From positions 1 to 18,529 of the forward strand of contig DATKMG010000091.1 in NCBI GenBank assembly GCA_035541995.1: 18,529 bases of DNA, written 5' to 3'. How positions within the stretch are numbered: position 1 is the stretch's first letter; each line of letters starts with the position of its first letter. The notes under the pieces are model-generated. The model was not told the origin of the DNA. It was given only the letters and a program-made list of their open reading frames with translations, and made no database searches. The DNA is from DATKMG01 sp035541995 (GTDB lineage: Bacteria; Acidobacteriota; Terriglobia; Versatilivoradales; Versatilivoraceae). This document shows, piece after piece, positions 14,499 to 18,529 of this stretch. The position numbers and the translations under genes are program-made.

Positions 14499-15473
14499 AT
14501 GGCGCCTGTGACCTATTTGGAAGCCATTCGGCAGGGTATCTGGGAGGAGATGGAAAGGGATGCGAACGTCTTTGTCCTGGGGGAGGACATTGGGGTCTAC
14601 GGTGGCGCTTTTCGCATGACGGAAGGAATGCTAAGTCATTTCGGGCAGGAGCGGGTCGTCGACACCCCAATCTCGGAATCGGCAATTGTCGGGGCGGCAA
14701 TTGGGGCAGCACTGATGGGCATGCGCCCTGTCGCGGAAATGCAATTCGCCGACTTCATCTCGTGCGCTTTTGACCAGATCACTAATTTCGCCGCCAAATG
14801 TCGCTATCGCTGGGGTGCCGGAGTTCCCATTGTGATACGAGGGCCGTCTGGCGCGGGGGTTCATGGTGGGCCATTCCATTCCCAGAGTCCCGAGATGTAC
14901 TACGTGCACACGCCCGGCCTCAAGGTTGTAGTTCCTTCCACCGCTTACGATGCAAAAGGACTGATCAAATCCGCAATCCGAGATGATGATCCGGTCATTT
15001 ACTTTGAACATAAACTCCTCTATCGACGCATCAAGGAGGAGCTGCCACGGGAGGAGTACGTGGTGCCTATTGGGAGGGCCGACATCAAACGCCAGGGAGA
15101 GGACCTCTCTATCGTCACCTATGGGGCCATGGTCTATAACGCCCTGGAGGTGGCATCCACTTTGGCCCAGGAAGGGATTTCCACCGAAGTGGTCGATCTT
15201 AGAACCTTATTACCCTTGGACAAAGAGCGGATCCTGGAGTCGGTCAAGAAGACCAGCAAGGTCATTTTGCTACACGAAGACACCCGCACCGGCGGGATTG
15301 CCGGGGAGTTAGCGGCTATTATCAGTGAGGAGGCATTTGAGTATTTGGACGGCCCCATCATGCGGATCACGGCCCCGGATACACCAGTCCCTTACAGTGC
15401 GCCTCTGGAGGATTTCTTCCTCCCGAAAACCTCTGACATTGTCCGCGTAGCCCGGCAGTTGGTGTCGTATTAA
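14499..15473 (+). CDS. 2-oxoacid dehydrogenase E1 component, beta subunit
   Basis: This is the beta half of the E1 heterotetramer, 324 residues, the usual length. It begins TYLEAIRQGIWEEMERD and has the conserved LGEDIGVYGGAFRMTEGM (about residues 27-44), DTPISESAIVGAAIGAA, FADFISCAFDQI, and IRGPSGAGVHGGPFHSQSPE with the active-site histidines. Next come HTPGLKVVVPSTAYDAKGL and, in the C-terminal transketolase domain, VDLRTLLPLDKE and HEDTRTGGIAGE. ATG 14499 has GGGGAGG overlapping the E1 alpha stop codon, which suggests translational coupling. The HSQSPEMYYVHTPGLK segment resembles branched-chain or general 2-oxoacid dehydrogenases. Downstream is a 261-base gap with structured repeats before E2. 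Confidence 0.93.
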   Translation: MAPVTYLEAIRQGIWEEMERDANVFVLGEDIGVYGGAFRMTEGMLSHFGQERVVDTPISESAIVGAAIGAALMGMRPVAEMQFADFISCAFDQITNFAAKCRYRWGAGVPIVIRGPSGAGVHGGPFHSQSPEMYYVHTPGLKVVVPSTAYDAKGLIKSAIRDDDPVIYFEHKLLYRRIKEELPREEYVVPIGRADIKRQGEDLSIVTYGAMVYNALEVASTLAQEGISTEVVDLRTLLPLDKERILESVKKTSKVILLHEDTRTGGIAGELAAIISEEAFEYLDGPIMRITAPDTPVPYSAPLEDFFLPKTSDIVRVARQLVSY

Positions 15474-15530
15474 CATAAGGCAAGGGACAAGATCTGGGGA
15501 AAAGGGGAGAGGGCAAATTTTTGCTCCTAT

Positions 15531-15620
15531 CTTGAAAATGCGGTTTTCGGAGGCGCCGCGGGGGCGCGGCGTCTCCATAGCGCTGGAGACGGGATGCCCT
15601 CGTCCCGCCTCCTGCGCCTT
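15531..15620. repeat. structured repeat between E1 beta and E2 genes
   Basis: After the leader CTTGAAAATGCGGTTTT (15531-15547) come three hairpins in a row: 12-bp arms 15549-15560/15565-15576 with a GGGG loop and one mismatch; GTCTCCA/TGGAGAC at 15571-15577/15584-15590; and CGGGA ... TCCCG close after. GCCTTAAGGC, a perfect 10-bp palindrome, ends the block near 15617-15626. No T-run follows, so termination is doubtful; the repeat may instead stabilise the E1 transcript or attenuate E2. The leader matches the one at 18236. Confidence 0.6.
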
Positions 15621-15734
15621 AAGGCACGAATTCGCTTGGCAGAACTCAGCCCTCGACTGTTTTGTTCCCCGGAGCTGAATTTGAAATGGTCATAGGCACT
15701 ACCGACTGCTGACTTATGTTCCCAGGAGATCTAA

Positions 15735-16991
15735 ATGCCGACTAATGTGATCATGCCGCAAATGGGCGAGAGCATTTTTGAAGGCACGGTAACCCGGTGG
15801 TTGAAGGCGCCGGGAGAGCCTGTCACCCGGGACGAGCCGCTCTTCGAAATTTCCACCGACAAAGTTGATTCCGAGATCCCGGCTCCAGCCAGTGGAATCC
15901 TCTCTGAAATCCGTGTCAAGGAAGGCGAGACAGTCCAAGTTAACACGGTGGTTGCCGTCATTGGTGACGACCGGCCAGTAGCGGCTACCCCTGATCTTAA
16001 AGAAAGTACAGTTCCTGTCTTTGAGAAATCGGTGGCCCAGGCAGTGGACGATTCCAAGATTGCTCAAGCTGAAGTGCGACCCGAGGCTCCGGCGATCCGA
16101 TATTCCCCATTAGTCAAACGGATTGCCAAGGAGGAGAATGTTGACTTGAAAGGCCTTGAAGGCACTGGCCTAGGCGGGAGGGTCACCAAGAAGGACATCC
16201 TAAGCTATCTATCCGAGCGACAGAAGGAGTCGCCTCCTACACCTTCCGTGGCCTTGCGGCCTCCTGCCGATGCTGAGGTAGCACGCGGTATTCCTGAGGG
16301 GCGAGTGGAAGTTGTTCCCATGTCCGGGATGCGTCGCAGCATTGCGGAGCACATGATTAACAGCCAACGAATCTCCGCTCATGCCACTACCGTATTTGAA
16401 GTGGACATGAGCAGGATAGTGGCGCTCAAACAGCAACAGGAAGCCGAATTTCTCCGCCGCGAAGGCGTCAAGCTGTCGTACGTTCCGTTCTTCATCAAGG
16501 TGGTTGCAGAAGCGCTCAAGAAATTCCCGATATTGAATGCCTCGGTAGCAGATGGGAACATTGTCTATAAGAAAGACATCAATATAGGAGTGGCTGTGGC
16601 CCTTGATTGGGGATTGATTGTTCCGGTGATCAAGAACGCCGACGAGAAGAATTTCCTGGGGTTGTCCAGGGCAGCTGCAGATCTGGCGGACCGTGCACGC
16701 CGCAAGAAGTTGACACCCGAGGATGTGCAAAATGGTACATTTACGATTACAAATCCGGGTATATTTGGGAGTGTGCTGGGAGCCCCGATCATCAATCAGC
16801 CTCAAGTGGGGATACTATGTGTCGGCGCCATCTCCAAGCGGCCTGTGATCATTAACGATGCCATCGCGATCCGGTCGATGGTTTACCTGACGCTGACGTT
16901 TGATCATCGTTTGATAGATGGAGCAGTAGCCGACCAGTTCATGGCAGGCATAAAAGCCAAGCTGGCAGGGTGGGATGAGGAACTCAGCTGA
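15735..16991 (+). CDS. dihydrolipoamide acyltransferase, E2 of the 2-oxoacid dehydrogenase complex
   Basis: E2 is the core of the complex: its lipoyl arm takes the acyl group from E1 and passes it to CoA. The 418 residues hold, in order, one lipoyl domain (about 1-78; the lipoyl lysine is Lys43 in STDKVDSE), an Ala/Pro/Val-rich linker, a peripheral-subunit-binding domain (about 113-155, YSPLVKRIAKEENVDLKG ... GRVTKKDIL), a second Pro-rich linker, and the catalytic domain (about 190-416) beginning VPMSGMRRSIAEHM and ending with the active-site DHRLIDG (His391, Asp395). ATG 15735 has AGGAG 6 bases upstream. A single lipoyl domain and this linker pattern fit pyruvate or branched-chain E2; the QMGESIFEGT opening also occurs in 2-oxoglutarate-type E2, so the substrate is open. 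folE starts 36 bases after the stop. Confidence 0.94.
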   Translation: MPTNVIMPQMGESIFEGTVTRWLKAPGEPVTRDEPLFEISTDKVDSEIPAPASGILSEIRVKEGETVQVNTVVAVIGDDRPVAATPDLKESTVPVFEKSVAQAVDDSKIAQAEVRPEAPAIRYSPLVKRIAKEENVDLKGLEGTGLGGRVTKKDILSYLSERQKESPPTPSVALRPPADAEVARGIPEGRVEVVPMSGMRRSIAEHMINSQRISAHATTVFEVDMSRIVALKQQQEAEFLRREGVKLSYVPFFIKVVAEALKKFPILNASVADGNIVYKKDINIGVAVALDWGLIVPVIKNADEKNFLGLSRAAADLADRARRKKLTPEDVQNGTFTITNPGIFGSVLGAPIINQPQVGILCVGAISKRPVIINDAIAIRSMVYLTLTFDHRLIDGAVADQFMAGIKAKLAGWDEELS

Positions 16992-17027
16992 TTTGTGTTG
17001 TCATGTTGATCGAGCAAGGAGGAACTG

Positions 17028-17600
17028 ATGAACAAGAAGGCTGTGGCTGCCAGGGATGTCTTTATCGACCTGGTGCAACAGATGCTAGTGGAGCTCGGAG
17101 AGGATATCGGACGCGAAGGATTGGCAAGAACTCCAGAGCGAGTGGCTGCGAGCCTGAGGTTCCTGACTCGTGGATATAGGTTGGATGTTGACCAGATCAT
17201 CAACAACGCAATCTATAAAGCGGATTACGATGAGATGGTAATTGTGAAAGATATTGAGGTTTATAGTCTTTGCGAGCACCACCTTCTTCCCTTTTATGGG
17301 AAATGTCATATCGCCTACTTGCCGAACAATACGATCATTGGCTTGAGCAAAGTGCCCCGCATCGTGGATGTATTCAGCCGTCGACTCCAGGTACAGGAAC
17401 GACTCACCACTGACGTCGCCTCTGCGATAGAGAAGCATCTGGAACCAAAAGGGGTGGGGGTTGTCATCGAGGCTTTTCATCTTTGTATGATGATGCGGGG
17501 GGTGCAGAAACAGAACAGTAAAACCGTGACCAGTTGCATGCTGGGTCGCTTCAAGAGCGACAGCAAAACCCGCAGCGAGTTTCTGGACTTTATCAAGTAG
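17028..17600 (+). CDS. folE: GTP cyclohydrolase I
   Basis: FolE converts GTP to 7,8-dihydroneopterin triphosphate, the first step of folate and related pterin synthesis. The protein has 190 residues. The start ATG 17028 has a near-perfect AAGGAGGAA upstream. GREGLARTPERVA (about 28-40) is the family opening. The zinc ligands are Cys82 and His85 in CEHHLLPF and Cys153 in HLCMMMRG; GLSKVPRIVDVFSRRLQVQERLT and VGVVIEAFHLC are also diagnostic. The enzyme looks complete. It is 36 bases after E2 and 10 bases before grpE, so the three are probably co-transcribed, although their pathways are unrelated. Confidence 0.96.
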   Translation: MNKKAVAARDVFIDLVQQMLVELGEDIGREGLARTPERVAASLRFLTRGYRLDVDQIINNAIYKADYDEMVIVKDIEVYSLCEHHLLPFYGKCHIAYLPNNTIIGLSKVPRIVDVFSRRLQVQERLTTDVASAIEKHLEPKGVGVVIEAFHLCMMMRGVQKQNSKTVTSCMLGRFKSDSKTRSEFLDFIK

Positions 17601-17610
17601 GATCTCTAGC

Positions 17611-18174
17611 GTGACTAAAGGCAACAAAAAGAATCCCGTCGTCGTAACACCCGAAGAACCGGCCCACCCGGCTGAACATGCGCTGGAAGCTCGAATCGGT
17701 GAATTGGAACAGGAGCTGAAGAAAGAAAAAGACCAGCACCTGAGAACCCTGGCGGATTTTGACAACTACCGCAAGCGGGTGGGGCGAGAGATCGACGATA
17801 TTGGAAAGGCCGGCAAGCGGGACGTCTTATTGGGGGTATTGGCCATAATGGACAGCTTTGAAAGGGGCTTGCAGTCTGAAGCACTCAAGAGCGATCATCC
17901 GATTCATGCCGGAGTCATTTCCATTTATCGCCAACTCCAACGTCTTTTGGAACAGCATCAGGTCATGAGCTTCGAGAGTGTGGGGCAACGATTTGATCCC
18001 AACCTCCATCAAGCCACTGAAGCGGAATTCAACCAGCGATACCCCGAAGACATAATCACCCAGGAAGTTCAAAAGGGCTACCTTTGGGAAGGAAAGGTCC
18101 TGAGGCCGGCCCAGGTGATAGTTTCCAGAGGTACCCCCCCTACGGAAGCACCCAGGCTCGACGTTTGGGAGTGA
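17611..18174 (+). CDS. grpE: nucleotide exchange factor GrpE
   Basis: GrpE releases ADP from DnaK and works with DnaJ in cytoplasmic protein folding. The 187 residues comprise a disordered Pro/Glu-rich start, a long coiled coil (about 25-75; ELEQELKKEKDQHLRTLADFDNYRKR, including the NYRKR signature), a short helix bundle, and the C-terminal beta head with FDPNLHQATEAE and the hallmark EGKVLRPAQVIVS (about 165-178). The start GTG 17611 is 10 bases after folE and has only a weak GGAT upstream. dnaK, dnaJ and hrcA, usual neighbours, are absent from the window, and I saw no CIRCE-type inverted repeat before it, so heat control is not evident here. Confidence 0.95.
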   Translation: MTKGNKKNPVVVTPEEPAHPAEHALEARIGELEQELKKEKDQHLRTLADFDNYRKRVGREIDDIGKAGKRDVLLGVLAIMDSFERGLQSEALKSDHPIHAGVISIYRQLQRLLEQHQVMSFESVGQRFDPNLHQATEAEFNQRYPEDIITQEVQKGYLWEGKVLRPAQVIVSRGTPPTEAPRLDVWE

Positions 18175-18529
18175 AAAGCCCCCTTGCTGCACCTCTTGGC
18201 AAGCCCCTATTAACTTGCGCCGCCTATCCGGCTCTCATAAAAATGCGGTTTCGATGGAGGGTCGCGCGCTCCGTCGCGACTGACCCAGCAATGCTCGACG
18301 AGGTCGTTGACCTGCTCAGGCAAAATACTTAAATACTAAGGACAGGCACCAAGGTGGCTAAGGTGGCCACATTTCGTCAGTGTAGGTGTTAGACTATCCA
18401 CCGCAGTCTAGCTATTCGTGGCATTTGCTCACAAGGAGGCCCCCCACCCTTTGTAATATGACTTAATGCGTTTGTATTAGTAGCCTTGTAGAAGCCGTGA
18501 CGAATGACTACTGCATCTTGGCTCTTTCC
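18175..18529. other. non-coding right end with structured repeat
   Basis: I see no gene here; the open frame 18084-18332 is a shadow of grpE that runs on into the repeat. Present are the leader CATAAAAATGCGGTTTC (18236-18252), a hairpin GTCGCG/CGCGAC at about 18262-18281, a 5-bp-stem hairpin AGGTC/GACCT near 18300-18312, the motif GACAGGCACC (18341-18350), and a 9-bp tandem pair AAGGTGGCT/AAGGTGGCC (18351-18368). After about 18400 nothing is recognisable. Confidence 0.5.
18236..18312. repeat. copy of the AAAATGCGGTTT-leader structured repeat
   Basis: The leader AAAAATGCGGTTTC is nearly identical to that at 15535-15548, followed by GC-rich inverted repeats (GGTCGCGCGC ... GTCGCGACTGACC). Position downstream of the last gene of an operon fits a REP-like or transcript-stabilising repeat. 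The stems themselves are not conserved between the copies in the window. Confidence 0.5.

Noticed and set aside
16209..16805. 198-residue open frame opposite the E2 gene
   Set aside because: Antisense shadow of the conserved E2 linker and catalytic domain, with low-plausibility composition.
17085..17765. 226-residue open frame opposite folE and grpE
   Set aside because: It covers two certain genes on the other strand; Ser/Cys-rich translation without any motif.
18084..18332. 82-residue open frame overlapping the grpE end
   Set aside because: It starts inside grpE in another frame and runs through the structured repeat; no recognisable domain.

Overview
The window reads as a bacterial chromosome segment of moderate to fairly high GC content with a horizontally acquired, decaying left end and a long metabolic right part. 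Gene content and the look of several proteins suggest a soil-type bacterium. Acidobacteriota is my best guess: it rests on the overall resemblance of the secreted Cys-rich protein and the 2-oxoacid oxidoreductase pair, and no marker gene in the window fixes the taxonomy.

Bases 1-2880 are an accessory or scar region. They hold the 3' end of a MobF/TraI-type relaxase-helicase gene broken by two in-frame stops and a frameshift, an intact small DUF4160-DUF2442 pair (toxin-antitoxin-like), the C-terminal remnant of a GNAT acetyltransferase, a long hairpin, and a GC-rich structured repeat region.

Bases 2942-10124 hold two consecutive copies, all on the + strand, of one gene order: korA-korB-CBS protein. 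Each korA encodes a fused gamma/alpha subunit and each korB a TPP/[4Fe-4S] subunit of a two-subunit 2-oxoacid:ferredoxin oxidoreductase. Each pair is followed by a small two-CBS-domain protein; the second of these also carries an N-terminal zinc ribbon. The paralogous subunits are clearly diverged. I infer two related oxidoreductases, each with its own adenylate-type sensor.

Bases 10142-12382 hold, on the - strand, glpD (aerobic glycerol-3-phosphate dehydrogenase) and, downstream of it, a small exported or anchored Cys-rich protein that I cannot name.

Bases 12617-18174 return to the + strand: lipB, E1 alpha, E1 beta and E2 of a lipoate-dependent 2-oxoacid dehydrogenase, then folE and grpE. 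lipB starts lipoylation of the E2 lysine, so lipB and the E1/E2 genes form a coherent unit. The E3 subunit, lipA and a ferredoxin are not in the window.

The locus therefore combines ferredoxin-linked and lipoate/NAD-linked oxidative decarboxylation of 2-oxoacids, next to entry of glycerol-3-phosphate into central metabolism. Non-coding gaps carry a dispersed structured repeat (leader close to AAAATGCGGTTT, seen near 2605, 15531 and 18236) and a low-complexity junction between korA1 and korB1. No rRNA, tRNA, CRISPR array or intact transposase was seen.
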